Source: Imbricaverruca yamaguchii (lineage: Eukaryota; Arthropoda; Thecostraca; Neoverrucidae). From it: a stretch of 64,000 nucleotides of DNA. The stretch's first letter is position 1, and every line of letters starts with the position of its first letter. The notes under the pieces were generated by a model. That model had not been told where the DNA came from. It was given only the letters and a program-made list of their open reading frames with translations, and searched no databases. The translations under genes and the position numbers were made by a program. This document shows, piece after piece, positions 17,001 through 24,240 of the stretch. The stretch lies in NCBI GenBank assembly GCA_034440575.1, contig JAOTOL010001083.1:70001-134000 (forward strand), written 5' to 3'.

Positions 17001-19177
17001 ACCAAAAACAAACAAACAGTAACATGTGTGGAAAATACCAGCATTGCGACCACTTGTACATACTGTTATTCGCACAAAATTACCCTGTGATCGACAAGGC
17101 AATGGCTCCCAGGTTCTCATCATCTAACCTGCCGCCCTGACCTGTTTCAGACCACGTCCCACACGCCATCGCCCGCGTCCGACCCCGCCGAGGTCACTGA
17201 CCTGAGACACCAGGTCGTCGACCTGCAGCGGCAGCTGGCGGCGCTCCAGGTCCGGCCGGCCGCGCAGGTCACGCCGGCGGTCAGCCGGACGGCCGAGGTC
17301 ACGGCCGGCGTCGGCGCCGCCACACACGACACCAGCCGGACGGCAGAGGCGGCGCCGCCGGAGAGCGCCGCCGAGGTGGCCGCGTTACGGCAGCGCGTGT
17401 CTGAGCTGGAGACGCGCCTGGCGGCGGCGGCGGCGGCGGCGGAGGCCGGCGCGGCGCAGGAGCGGCGGCTGGCCGCCGAGCTGCGCGCGTGCGAGGCGGA
17501 GCTGGACGAGCTGCGGCGCGAGCAGGAGGACCTGCTGGTGCTGCTGACCGACCAGGAGGCGCGCCAGCAGGAGTACAAGCGGCGGCTGCGGCAGCTCGGC
17601 GCGCAGGTGGGTGCGGCGCCGTCTGGTGTCGGTCCGGCGGCGGCCGGAGAGCGGTCGGTGCTCTGAGGCGGCGGCAGAGTGCTGGTCTGATCTGATGCTG
17701 TCCTGATCTGTGTCGCGGTATGGTTGATCCGGCGGATCTCCTGGTGACCTGTGTAACGCCGTTGGCGGTGTAATGTGGTGTTGAGTGCCACTGTGATGAT
17801 CTCCTGGTGACCTGTGTAACGCCGTTGGCGGTGTAATGTGGTGTCGTGTGCCACTGTGATGATCTCCTGGTGACCTGTGTAACGCCGTTGGCGGTGTAAT
17901 GTGGTGCTGGGTGGCACTGTGATGATCTGGTGACCTGTGCCTTGCTTAATGTGGTGCTGGGTGGCACTGTGATGATCTGGTGACCTGTGCTAATATGGTG
18001 ATGATGGCCAGATGGTTCATTATGGCCAGATGGTGACCATAATGTAATATGGTGATGGGTGGCACTGTGATGATCTGGCGCTGATGTATGCCCTTATCCG
18101 GCTGCACTTGACCCTCGTACCTCTGTGTCCTTGCCTGACTTTGTACAGCATTGCTAATCCGAGCCGGCGAGTACTCAGCAAGGTTAAAATAGCGGGTTTT
18201 CGTGAGGTATGAGGTGTCGAGACGAACACGGTAGGATGTCGAAATTTGTCATGGAATTAGTGTCATTTAAAATGCCTTTGATGTCTTAGACTGAAAGTTG
18301 AGCTAATGATTTTGTTGCTTATGACTACATTTATCATTTGTTTTAACATGCATAATTTAAGAGCTATATACGGGATAGAGAATGATAGCTATGTTATACA
18401 CTGGTATTGTATGCCAGATCACATCATAGGTAAACCCTTAATTGAAATTGCACTGCGAAATGTTCGTATATCACCATTCCTTATCGAGAGCATACACATG
18501 CTACATATAAACGAGATACTGTTAGAAAGGAGACACGAAGACTTCACAAGCATGCATCAAGGAGCGGGATGTCAATACTTCTTGGCGAAGGATGTCGATT
18601 GGGTATTCAGAGAATGATACATCCCACCCTATTTCACGAATATTGTATCACTGGTACTCAGTGGCAGGCCCAGGGAACAGTAGTCCCCCAGTGCCCCTCC
18701 CCCATGATCCAAATGCGGAGGCCAGTGTATATCTCATCAAATCCTTTTTTCAAACAATTATTATACCAACTGTGGATAGTTTCATGTATGTCGGTCAAAT
18801 CGATTGAATGCCCAGCCGCGCGCTTTGGACGTGTTCATTCGCTATTTTTCAAGGTAGGTGTCGAATTTGTCCTCTAGTCACTGATTTCCCGTCCCCCAAT
18901 CCCACAGTTGGATCCGTTGTCAGTGTTCTGGTGTGAATATCCGTAGTCGTAATGACCGACGTCGTGACGCGCACCGAGACACAAATCCTCCACCACCACC
19001 GTCACCACATACATGATTGCATTGGCAACCGTCGTGTCCTCTTGAGCCTGCAATGGTCCGGCAATTTCAGCACCGTTTTGCCGACGGGTCTGTATTGCCG
19101 TGATCCCGTTGTGGCCTACAGCGCCTGACGTGTGGTTTTCTCGTGTCTCGCAGGTGGAGGATGACGACGATGACTAG
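1905..19177 (+). CDS. General vesicular transport factor p115 (USO1), 3' part of gene, 12 exons
   Basis: p115/USO1 is a homodimeric cytosolic tether that links ER-derived and COPI vesicles to the Golgi and promotes SNARE assembly. Twelve exons join into about 643 codons with consistent phases. Five exons (1905-11598) give the second half of the globular armadillo head and match the family through segments such as VPADILTETISAVSEV, QPFVLRCAVLYCFQCFLY and GQLLCGGLFSTD. Four exons (12524-17606) give a heptad-rich coiled-coil tail with the family motif EQEDLLVLL. The last exon encodes only VEDDDDD and a stop, equivalent to the acidic C-terminus that binds GM130 and giantin in vertebrates. The tail is shorter than in mammals. 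The start codon and the first few hundred residues lie left of the window. Introns are crowded with minisatellites, many built from exon edges. Family assignment is firm; exact exon ends are by eye. Confidence 0.95.
2004..2410 (+). repeat. Exon-edge minisatellite (3' edge of p115 exon 1)
   Basis: About seven copies of a ~50-bp unit, decaying rightwards. Each unit carries a copy of the last ~22 bases of the preceding exon (ending CGGCTCTGTGAG) followed by the donor-like GTCAGTGGAGGTCAGG. Each copy is therefore a duplicated exon-intron junction. Confidence 0.9.
2654..2706 (+). repeat. Ultrashort SINE-tail element (family C)
   Basis: Starts GGGCGCTGTATGACC, contains the closing GCGCCCC arm, and ends in an AAATAGCCAACC tail. 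Head-less form of the shared SINE tail. The rest of 2411-2940 holds nothing else I recognise. Confidence 0.8.
2941..3512 (+). repeat. 27-30 bp minisatellite at 5' edge of p115 exon 2
   Basis: About 18 copies of a unit built on GTGTGTACAGTGTACCATC. Every unit carries a TACAG acceptor-like end. Copies at 3249 and 3449 read TACAGATCATC, like the true acceptor and exon start at 3513. Long frames across it on both strands are low-complexity artefacts. Confidence 0.93.
3513..3643 (+). CDS. p115 exon 2 in window
   Basis: Acceptor TGTGTACAG, donor CCCAG|GTCAGA, phase 0 to 2. Encodes IIMASGVPADILTETISAV and continues to MAPSEPPR, a highly conserved stretch of the p115 head. Confidence 0.95.
3644..4132 (+). 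repeat. Degenerate minisatellite at 3' edge of p115 exon 2
   Basis: Loose ~60-bp units, each with a copy of the exon end and donor (GCCCAGGTCAGAAC-like at 3707, 3767 and 3829). The units are strongly diverged. A family-C-like tail (3893-3952) is inserted in it. Confidence 0.7.
3893..3952 (+). repeat. Headless SINE-B tail
   Basis: Matches the last ~60 bp of SINE B (GCGACGCCATGACTC, then ACGGTCGATGT, then a CCATAACCAACCAACC tail) without any tRNA-like head. Confidence 0.7.
4147..4327 (+). mobile_element. tRNA-derived SINE, family A
   Basis: Head GGATGGCCGAGTGGTTAAGG resembles the A box of a Ser/Leu-type tRNA, and GGGTTCGACTCT is a B box. A ~100-bp body and an AACCAACCAATAAAC tail follow. It is flanked by a ~15-bp target-site duplication, GGACTGTCYCAGTTGG (4133-4148 and 4328-4343), with one mismatch. 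Same strand as the host gene. Confidence 0.9.
4546..4870 (+). repeat. ~60-bp minisatellite before p115 exon 3
   Basis: About five copies of a unit containing CTCATGTACCTCTGTACGGC and ending CTCGTGTACC. It runs up to the acceptor of the exon at 4873. Unlike several neighbours, it does not contain recognisable exon sequence. Confidence 0.88.
4873..5030 (+). CDS. p115 exon 3 in window
   Basis: Acceptor GTACCGCAG, donor GAAG|GTGATT, phase 2 to 1. Encodes RPAIVVLLMSMVNEKQPFV and continues to QTLLPSQTVE. Joined to the next exon it gives TVEASGITAGQLL, which aligns with the family. This is why the GTGATT donor is preferred over GTAGAA seven bases upstream. Confidence 0.93.
5031..5670 (+). repeat. 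Exon-edge minisatellite (3' edge of p115 exon 3)
   Basis: About seven copies of a ~60-bp unit. Each carries CAGCCAGACGGTAGAAG followed by GTGATTACACTGATAATG, which is the end of exon 3 and the start of its intron. Homopolymer G/A runs lie at 5147-5190, and a SINE A copy (5374-5557) interrupts the array. Confidence 0.9.
5374..5557 (-). mobile_element. SINE family A, reverse orientation
   Basis: Full-length copy reading GGCGGGAATGGCCGAGTGG on the - strand. It is flanked by AAACGGTAGAARG on both sides (5361-5373 and 5558-5570). The flanks are also part of the local minisatellite unit, so the duplication is less certain than at other copies. Confidence 0.88.
5938..6715 (+). repeat. ~9-20 bp minisatellite before p115 exon 4
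   Basis: Degenerate array built from CCTGTGTGACC and CCTGTATGACC words, purest at 6140-6715. It ends at the acceptor GTGTGACCAG of exon 4. The 5671-5937 interval to its left holds nothing I recognise. Confidence 0.9.
6716..6921 (+). CDS. p115 exon 4 in window
   Basis: Acceptor TGTGACCAG, donor CAGCAG|GTCAGT, phase 1 to 0. Encodes SGITAGQLLCGGLFSTDPLS and continues through LLRVQLATSVGNPAVSLLQQ, both hallmark p115 head segments. Confidence 0.96.
6922..7740 (+). repeat. Exon-edge minisatellite (3' edge of p115 exon 4)
   Basis: More than 20 copies of a ~40-bp unit made of GAGCGTCGTCATACTGCAGCAG (last exon bases, slightly changed) plus GTCAGTATACTGCGGCG. One internal block (7185-7250) also repeats the exon text GGCAACCCGGCCGTCAGCC, so a longer stretch of the exon was duplicated too. 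Each unit presents a near-perfect CAG|GTCAGT donor. Confidence 0.95.
7877..8078 (+). repeat. 21-bp tandem repeat with E-box core
   Basis: Nine to ten copies of a 21-bp unit (CTTCTCACCACAGACCACGTG). The palindromic E-box CACGTG is intact at 7886, 7907, 7928, 7949, 7991 and 8054, and altered in the other copies. Confidence 0.95.
8080..8590 (+). repeat. Exon-edge minisatellite (5' edge of p115 exon 5)
   Basis: Six to seven copies of a ~70-bp unit containing TGGTCCCCAG, ACGACACGGCTGCAGACC and CGGGTGGGTCTGCTGATG. The unit is an intron end, acceptor AG and first codons of exon 5 (T-T-R-L-Q-T-R-V-G-L-L-M). The copy that leads into the real exon has lost the acceptor part. Confidence 0.9.
8595..8699 (+). 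CDS. p115 exon 5 in window (5' end unclear)
   Basis: Encodes RVGLLMLLSTWLANCTAAV and continues to VPYLMSQ, with donor CAG|GTCAGG, phase 0. The conserved text before CGG (expected TTRLQT) and an AG acceptor are missing here: the sequence upstream is CACTTTCCTTCTTCTCC. An in-frame acceptor copy exists at 8449-8450 (exon from 8451), but it would add 48 repeat-derived codons. The 5' boundary is therefore unresolved. Confidence 0.85.
8700..9480 (+). repeat. Exon-edge minisatellite (3' edge of p115 exon 5)
   Basis: About ten copies of a ~65-75 bp unit. Each contains CCAGCTGCTSTCCRTACC, GTGCCGTACCTCATGTCACAG and then GTCAGGTCAGGTCA. This is the last ~45 bases of exon 5, its donor and the start of the intron. 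Decayed relatives (GTCATAGGTTAGGTC) continue to about 9990. Confidence 0.95.
9481..10035 (+). repeat. Decayed GTCATAGGTTAGGTC-type repeat
   Basis: Short GTCA/GGTTAGGTCA words recur irregularly with CATGCAGTGTCA. They look like an aged continuation of the preceding array. No gene is seen. Confidence 0.6.
10036..10215 (+). repeat. Dispersed repeat family G, copy 1
   Basis: Shares TCATCTCCAGAAAATT, a TTTGGAGGTT-like segment, GTGCTCAACATTCAC-like and GAAGTWCAARCTGAAA text, in the same order, with 48697-48850. It is probably an uncharacterised non-coding mobile element. 10216-10570 holds nothing else recognised apart from scattered GGTCAGATCA words. Confidence 0.65.
10571..10728 (-). mobile_element. 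SINE family B, reverse orientation
   Basis: On the - strand: GGGGACGAGTAGTTTAGGGG head, a B box like GGGTTCGAGCCTC, the body CCAATCGGCGTGAGAGATTGG and the shared GTCGATG/GTCGTAAAA tail. It ends close to the acceptor of exon 6. Confidence 0.88.
10760..10870 (+). CDS. p115 exon 6 in window
   Basis: Acceptor GTGCCGCAG, donor AAG|GTGCTG, phase 0 to 0. Encodes LNSNESDELEQLCQGVCAFI and continues to NAVTNYTK, the acidic loop and helix of the late head domain. The intron after it (10871-11417) has a tRNA-like GGTTGCGGGTTCGAAACGCG fragment near 10900 but nothing else recognised. Confidence 0.9.
11418..11598 (+). CDS. p115 exon 7 in window
   Basis: Acceptor CCGACAG, donor GAAG|GTGAGG, phase 0 to 1. 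Encodes EELVRLVERRVGVEMFLNKL and then MRHELYSRS and FEHEFCKLFKTLE. It matches the conserved end of the p115 head. Confidence 0.95.
11633..11965 (+). repeat. 28-bp intronic minisatellite
   Basis: Twelve or so near-perfect copies of a 28-bp unit containing CACGTCTTCCCAGTCGCACG. It follows exon 7 by ~35 bp and contains no exon sequence. Confidence 0.95.
11966..12085 (+). mobile_element. SINE family B, 5'-truncated
   Basis: Begins at TTGTGGGTTCGAGTCTCACC (B box) and includes the CCAATCGGCGTGAGAGATTGG body and a CGTAAAACCCGATAGCC tail. The tRNA-like 5' half is missing. Confidence 0.85.
12176..12345 (+). repeat. TGACGTG-rich minisatellite
   Basis: Six degenerate copies of a ~30-bp unit (TTTTCTGACGTGTTGTGACG). 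Confidence 0.85.
12360..12445 (+). repeat. Diverged family C element
   Basis: GGAATGCTCTATGGCCTACG, then TAGTCGATGCGCCCCAAAAC and a CAACAACAACAAC tail. It retains the core GTCGATGCGCCC of family C but is heavily changed. Confidence 0.55.
12524..12639 (+). CDS. p115 exon 8 in window (start of coiled-coil tail)
   Basis: Acceptor GTTGGCAG, donor CAG|GTACGC, phase 1 to 0. Encodes AVIRVVTMDEEGGGQSPSPE and then LVQRYKHLIRQQ, equivalent to the head-tail linker and first coiled-coil residues (vertebrate HYKNMIREQ). Confidence 0.85.
12660..12965 (+). repeat. ~30-bp tandem repeat with CRE palindrome
   Basis: Nine to ten copies of a unit carrying CCTCGTCTGACGTCACACC. The perfect cAMP-response-element palindrome TGACGTCA occurs at 12709, 12738, 12770, 12799, 12828, 12857, 12886 and 12915. 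It lies in the intron after exon 8. 12966-13500 holds nothing recognised. Confidence 0.95.
13545..14184 (+). repeat. Exon-edge minisatellite (5' edge of p115 exon 9)
   Basis: Four to five copies of a ~95-bp unit containing GTCTGTTTGTCGCCGACTGG, then GTGCCGGTCAG and GACGAGGAGC. The unit is intron end, acceptor and first codons of exon 9 (D-E-E). Copies of the acceptor lie at 13559, 13651, 13963 and 14100; the last leads into the real exon at 14185. A SINE B (13733-13885) interrupts it. Confidence 0.92.
13733..13885 (+). mobile_element. SINE family B
   Basis: Near full length: GGGGACGAGTAGCCTAGGGG head, GTCTCACAGTCGAAAGATTG anticodon-arm region, GGGTTCGGTCTC B-box-like, CCAATCGGCGTGAGAGATTGG body, GGTCGATCAGTCGTAAAACC tail. 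The head resembles tRNA-Val (CAC). A second truncated B body follows at 13890-13930. Confidence 0.9.
14185..14329 (+). CDS. p115 exon 9 in window (coiled coil)
   Basis: Acceptor GGTCAG, donor ACAG|GTCAGA, phase 0 to 1. Encodes DEELVGLRSSLAVLEGQADA and then LRDQNTLLRAQIST, heptad-rich, as expected for the p115 tail. Confidence 0.85.
14330..14575 (+). repeat. Exon-edge minisatellite (3' edge of p115 exon 9)
   Basis: Five to six copies of a ~50-bp unit. Each is CAGAACACACTGCTGAGGGC-like followed by CAGATCAGCACAG|GTCAGA, the last ~40 bases of exon 9 plus its donor. A family C element is inserted at 14484-14550. Confidence 0.9.
14484..14550 (+). repeat. Ultrashort SINE-tail element (family C)
   Basis: GGGCGCGAATGATCAAAACT, GTCGAAGTGCCCTAAAACCC, then an AACTAACTAACTAACC tail. 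Flanked by AGATCAGCACAG on both sides (14472-14483, 14551-14562), although this word is also part of the local repeat. The intron that follows (14576-15529) holds nothing recognised. Confidence 0.8.
15530..15729 (+). CDS. p115 exon 10 in window (coiled coil)
   Basis: Acceptor CGTCCGCAG, donor CAG|GTTCAG (an alternative donor six bases on, CAG|GTCAAC, keeps frame), phase 1 to 0. Encodes a Gln-rich heptad region: SGQQQQMAALSERHAQEMAA, then HELLDVQQQQMQQQQ. Confidence 0.8.
16215..16490 (+). repeat. 50-bp tandem repeat
   Basis: Five near-identical copies of a 50-bp unit containing GGCTGGATGGTGTTGTCTGG and ATGTTCCTTCAGCGTATGAC. Intronic. 15736-16214 and 16491-16751 hold nothing recognised. Confidence 0.96.
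16766..16811 (+). repeat. Ultrashort SINE-tail element (family C) with 14-bp TSD
   Basis: CGCTGTATGACCAACGCAG, GTCGATGCGCCGTAAGCCC, AAATAACCA tail. Flanked by perfect AATGTTCCAATTGG at 16752-16765 and 16812-16825. The inserted unit is about 46 bp. Confidence 0.9.
16939..17020 (+). repeat. Chimera of family C and SINE A tail
   Basis: Begins as family C (GGGCGCTGTATGACCAAAGC, AGTCGATGCGCCCC), then continues as the SINE A end (TAATGTGCCTAAAGTGTCG, AACCAACC, AACAAACAAAC). A 19-bp direct repeat, TAACATGTGTGGAAAATAC, lies just outside both ends; on the left 11 further bases separate it from the element. 17021-17150 holds nothing else. Confidence 0.8.
17151..17606 (+). CDS. p115 exon 11 in window (long coiled coil)
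   Basis: Acceptor CCTGTTTCAG, donor GCGCAG|GTGGGT, phase 0 to 0, 152 codons. Encodes heptads (VTDLRHQVVDLQRQLAALQ), an Ala/Thr/Pro-rich linker, then a second coiled coil ending ELRREQEDLLVLLTDQEARQ. The EQEDLLVLL motif is diagnostic for the p115 C-terminal coiled coil. Very GC-rich. Confidence 0.93.
17725..18085 (+). repeat. ~66-bp tandem repeat, then shorter derivatives
   Basis: Three near-perfect copies of a ~66-bp unit (TGATGATCTCCTGGTGACC, CCGTTGGCGGTGTAATGTGG), followed by three shortened copies lacking the middle. Last p115 intron. Confidence 0.93.
18188..18672 (+). repeat. Dispersed repeat family F, longest copy
   Basis: About 480 bp from GGGTTTTCGTGAGG to TATCACTGGTACTCAGTGGC. Related copies at 47293-47605 (+, with a ~200-bp internal gap) and 50402-50745 (-) share GGATGTCGAAATTTG, TCATTTAAAATGC, GGATGTCGATTGGG and CACCCTATTTCACGAATA in the same order. 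Non-coding; probably a MITE or another non-autonomous element. Confidence 0.75.
19154..19177 (+). CDS. p115 terminal exon (acidic C-terminus)
   Basis: Acceptor TCGTGTCTCGCAG, then codons VEDDDDD and stop TAG (19175-19177), phase 0. p115 proteins end in an acidic run, so this tiny exon fits, though only seven residues support it. The 3' UTR is not delimited; 18673-19153 and 19178-19559 hold nothing recognised. Confidence 0.8.
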   Translation: MEDDDDD

Positions 19178-19559
19178 ACCCGCTCCACCTCCACCGCTCG
19201 CCTCCCCTCCCTCCCCAATCAGCCGGAGGCGACCACACGACACGCGCCGCTGCGGGTGCCGTGACCGAGTGCCTCGGGGCACCGCCTGACCTGCTCGGTG
19301 GAAGGGTACGCTGCCGTACCCGTACCCGGACCCGGACCCGGCACCTGGTCTGCTGGCGCAGGCAGACCACATCGAGTCAGCGCTGCCTGACCAGCACGCG
19401 GTGGATGGAGCCGTGGCGTGATGGCCATTGCTGTGGTATGGTGTTTCCAAGTGTTGTGTGGACAGGGTAGCCGTGTGGGCTGGTTTGACCGGTCGGTCGC
19501 CGGGCGGTAGGTGGCGGTTAATGGAGCGGCAACGGAGGTCCGCATCGGTGGACGGTGAT

Positions 19560-20490
19560 GTATTGGTATGTGTGCAGTATGCAGCATATGCAGTGTACAC
19601 TATATGCAGTATACAGAGCTTGCAGTATACAGTATACGTAGTATACAGTATACGCAGTGTACAGTATACGCGGTGTACAGTATACGCAGTATGCAGTATA
19701 CGCAATATGCAGTATACGCAGTATGCAGTATATGCAGTATGCAGTATACGCAGTATGCAGTTGATGCAGTATACAGTATGCGCAGTATACAGTATATGCA
19801 GTACACAGTATACATAGTATGCAGTATATACAGTATACAGTATGTGCAGTATACATTATACATAGTATATGGTCTGTGCAGTATATGCTGTATACAGTAT
19901 ATGCAGTATACAGTATGTGCAGTATACAGTATATGCAGTATACAGTATATGCAGTATACAGTATATGCAGTATACAGTATATGCAGTATACAGTATACGC
20001 AGTATACAATATGTGCAGTATACAGTGTACGCAGTGTACAGTATATGCAGTATACAGTATACACGGTATACAATATGTGCAGTATACAGTATATGCAGTA
20101 TACAGTATATGCAGTATACAGTATACGCAGTATACAATATGTGCAGTATACAGTATACGCAGTATACAATATGTGCAGTATACAGTATACGCAGTATACA
20201 ATATGTGCAGTATAAGTGTACGCAGTATACAGTATATGCAGTATACAGTATACGCAGTATACAGTATGTGCAGTATACAGTATATGCAGTATACAGTATA
20301 TGCAGTATGCAGTATACAATATGTGCAGTATACAGTATCGTATGTATAAGTATAAGCATATGCAGTATACATACAGTATATGCAGTATACAGTATGCAGT
20401 ATACAATATGTGCAGTATACAGTGTACGCAGTGTACAGTATATGCAGTATACAGTATACGCAGTATACAATATGTGCAGTATACAGTGAA
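19560..20490. repeat. GTATAC-rich satellite downstream of p115
   Basis: About 930 bp of interleaved CAGTATACAGTATATG and CAGTATACGCAGTATAC words. The palindrome GTATAC recurs dozens of times. Frames of up to 400 codons on either strand are low complexity and not genes. It may be transcribed within a long p115 3' UTR. Confidence 0.96.
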
Positions 20491-21117
20491 GTGCCTGCAT
20501 ATGTACCAATACCCCGGCTGTACCGCTGCGTCCCTGTGGCGTCCGCCAATGGCAGACGCCGGCGGCGAGGTCCTGCCGTTCTCCAGCTGTGACGCGTCGC
20601 CGCCCGGACGTCACGTGACCCGCTGATGACCACGTGCCTCCAGTCACGTGACCGGTGACGTCGGCAGCGCGTGTCTGCCTGCGGGCCCATTCGACGGACA
20701 TGGTATCGCGAGTATTTTTTTACGTCACTAATTTGGCGCCGCACGTGACTGCGGGGCCACCGCGGTTGGGCGGAGGCGCCCGCGTGCGGCAAATCGTGCC
20801 GCGTGTGTGTTCGGCAGTGGGTTGTGCAAATACACTATTGTTTGGATGAAGCGGAAGAATGGCGGGAAGGTGAGGGTGAGGACGATGTTCGGTGTTGTGA
20901 GTTCGGATCCATGCGTCTCCGGGACTTTTCAGTAGACGTGCACCACCATGTGGACATCAACAATGATGACCATTTTATATATGCAATACAAAGGGCATCG
21001 TGAATGTACTCGAGCACAAATTAGATTATCACGCGCACCGGAGGGGGCGGAATCCGTCCGCCCCCCCTGGTTTTGAACGATATCTCAAACTGGCAGTGAT
21101 GTAATAAAACGTGGACG

Positions 21118-21800
21118 TGGAACGGTCATACCGCACCTCAGAGAGATGGTCATACCGCACCTCAGAGAGATGGTCATACCGCACCTCAGAGAGATGGGCA
21201 TACAACACCACAGATACATGGCCATGCTGCACCTCATAGAGATGGTCATACCACACCTCAGAGGGTCATACGGCACCTCAGAGAGATGTCATACTGCACC
21301 ACAGAGATGTGGTTATACCGCACCTCAGAGAGACGGTCATACCGCATCTCAGAAGTAGTCATACCACACCTCAGAGAGGTGGTCATACCGCACCTCAGAG
21401 AGGTGGTTATACCACACTTCAGAGAAGTGGTCATGCTGCACCTCAGAGGGATGGCCATACACACCTCGGAGAGATGGTCATACCGCACCTCAGACAGATG
21501 ATCATACCGCATCTCAGATAGTCATACATGGTCATACAGCACCTCAGAGATGGTCATACCGGACCTTAGATAGATGGTCATACCGGACCTTAGATAGATG
21601 GTCATACCGCACCTCAGGTATGGTCCTACAGCACCTGAGAGAGATGGTCATGCTACATCTCAGGGAGATGGTCATACAACACGTCAGAGATTGTCATACC
21701 ACACCTCAGAGAAATGGTCATGCCGCACCTCGGATATTTTCATACTGCACCTCAGAGAGATGGCCATGCCGCACCTCTGAAAAATGGTCATGCCGCACAA
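21118..21800. repeat. ~24-bp tandem repeat
   Basis: About 27 copies of CATACCGCACCTCAGAGAGA plus TGGT, with drift and short deletions. 20491-21117 to the left is unique, GC-rich DNA with an AATAAA at 21105 on the + strand but no gene. 21801-22411 holds nothing recognised. Confidence 0.95.
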
Positions 21801-22411
21801 TCAAGCAGTGGAGTCCCCAGTGGAGCCAGTGCGCTATCCCTACACACACGCTCGTGATACACCACTCGCCGTTCCCCACCCAAGTCGCATTTCCCATTGC
21901 TTGAGCTTTATTGTGGGGCTGAGCTCGTAAAGCTGGGATCGAGCTCGTAAACTGCCTTCGGAGTCGATTGTGGCAACCCTCCCCACCCTCGTCAGGCATT
22001 GTTAGGCAGGGGAATGTAGGCCTGAGCAACCGAAGGTGGGAGTCCCTGATCCACATGGGGCTAGATTTATATTTTTGCCCACAAATAGAGTACGTTACAA
22101 AGCCGGAAAGTGGGCAAAATGTGAGGGTTTCCTAGGACATGGTAGTCCGATCTTCAAAAGAAGACACAAACCTGCGACTGTTGAGATCGAAGCGTGCACC
22201 AGTGCGTCCGAAGGTGTGGTCTGAGATGCTTCCTACCTCATGGGCCACCACTTTTTTTTTGCTTTCGGATCGTCACATTTGAAGCCAGTTCTACCGCGCT
22301 CAGCACATGCTCCCCAGAGCAAAGACTTGTAAAGTCGAGGAGCGACCCTACTCGTCATCAACAATGCAAAGTACAAGAAGCATCACCCGTCCCAAGTCCC
22401 CCTCTTGAGAG

Positions 22412-22961
22412 TGTGAGAATTCTTGGCCAAATGTGCACCTCTCTTTCAAAAGCCCACCTCCAACTGTCGGGCCTTCCTATCCTGCCCGATAATATCCATA
22501 AATGTGCCAATTCATTAAGTTGAGCTTCCTTTCGGTGCCGCAAGATGGCAGGAGCATGCGTCCAAATGGTGAATGATGACGTGAATGTAAACAGCTGGTG
22601 GGGGTGGGGCGAATTTGGCTGCCACGTGGTCCTTGGACAGACTCGAGTAGAGAGAGATAGGGTGCGGTATCAGGATTGCTTGTGGATATTGAATTAATGC
22701 TTCAAACATTAAGACATTGTCAGACTTTCTTCAATAGTTCATCATTCATGCAGCAAACTCAAACATCAAGATATCAAACTGAGAGACAAAACAAATAACC
22801 GCAAACAGTGGAAAGCAAGACTTAACGTTTTCCATTGATGTAAATCGACTAAGTTTACAAGACGTGAACAGGCTATCAAGAACCGAATCGACTTCTACCC
22901 AACTTGAGGTAAGCGAGACTTTTTGATTTGGCACTTCTTGAAATGGACAAAAATCCTCACA
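22412..22961 (+). repeat. BEL 5' LTR
   Basis: Starts TGTGAGAATTCTTGGCC and ends AAAATCCTCACA. It matches the 3' LTR at 32052-32595 with few substitutions and one ~6-bp length difference near 22490. Confidence 0.96.
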
Positions 22962-23194
22962 CAGAAAAATTGTAAACTTAGCCAACCTAGATCATGTTCC
23001 AAGCCTGTTCCGTTCATTGTGGTTATGCATACCCAACCTTGACATAGATATTTACCAAGCCTTGTCTGTGCACTCATATTTGGCTATAGTTGGTTACATT
23101 GTGACTAGCACTGCATACAGGTGTATCACATGTGTGCTCATTTACACTCAGGCCACAATTTGCATTCACAAAGACCCCATGCAGAGAAAATAGG

Positions 23195-24240
23195 ATGGAT
23201 GTTGCCATTGGTAAACTTTCTGGTGAAAATGTGCAAGAATTGAAGGAAAAGCTGAAGACTTTCAAAGTGAAGTGAGGTCAGTTGAAACATGTAATTACCA
23301 TCAGTCTGAAAAATATACAACAAGAAGGCATCAACACAGAGCTGGTAAGCCAGCAGATAGCCAACATAGAGAAGAAGTTGAAAGAAGTTGAAGAGTTTGA
23401 CTTTCGGGTCATGACTGCTCTGAGTGAATATGGGGTAGGAGATGATGACCCAAATGCTTTTCACATTGAAACTGAGGACCAGGTTCATTACCAGTTTCAG
23501 ATCCAGACAGCAGTGGCTGAAATCAGGGAAAAGAACAAACAACCAGTGATAGAGCAGCAGTCTACTTCTACATCCCAGCCACAAGAACACTATCATGGTG
23601 CAAGGCTTCAAGAGGTGAAGCTTCCAATCTTCAGTGGAAATCAAGCTGATGCCATGGAGTTTAATGACATATTCAGCCTCTTTGAAGAGCTGGTGGGGAA
23701 GAACCCAACCTACAGTGGGGCTAGCAAGCTGCTTCAACTGAAGGCATACCTGTGTGGAAGTTCTCTTGATGTCATCAGACATCTCTCAAATGATAGTGAA
23801 AACTATGACCTGGCAGTGAAGTTTCTAAGGAAAGAATTCCTAGATAAGGACATCATTGTGGAGAGACACATATGCAACATCTGTGAGCTTTCTGCTCCAC
23901 GACATGGAGATCTCACAGCACTCCAAGCTTTACTGAATTCTGCTCGGACCTCAGTCTATGAACTGCTGGCATTTGGATTTGATGCACTGGAGGGAGACAC
24001 ACTGGGAAGTTGGATCATCAGTTTCCTCCTATGTGAGAAACTCCCAATAAACTTCAAGAATAGACTTAGCATCCAGCTTGGTACTGACACACCAACAACA
24101 GAACAGTTGTTAGACAACTACCATGATATCATAATGTCATTGGAGAAGCTTGGGGACCGAAGACAACATGCAGCAACAGTGCCTGTGAAGGACACCAGGC
24201 CAAACACAGTCAGGCCAAAAGCACCAGAGATACAAACTGT
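23195..24240 (+). pseudogene. BEL gag-like ORF (disrupted)
   Basis: ATG at 23195 opens a frame that meets an in-frame TGA at 23273-23275 and is then open from 23282 to 24259. The protein has a coiled-coil-like N-terminus and the BEL gag core with the motif EVKLPIFSGNQADAMEFND, typical of the DUF1759 domain. The frame is lost near 24235, just before the zinc knuckles, which continue in another frame. One nonsense change plus one small indel would explain both breaks; either could also be a sequencing error. Confidence 0.85.

Noticed and set aside
17147..17967. - strand frames of 222-256 codons opposite p115 exon 11
   Set aside because: Shadow of a GC-rich coding exon plus a tandem repeat; the + strand frame carries the p115 coiled coil.
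19518..20792. 424-codon open frame on the - strand and similar frames on both strands
   Set aside because: It lies entirely in the GTATAC satellite; Tyr/Cys/Ile repetition reflects the repeat unit, and frames are open on both strands.
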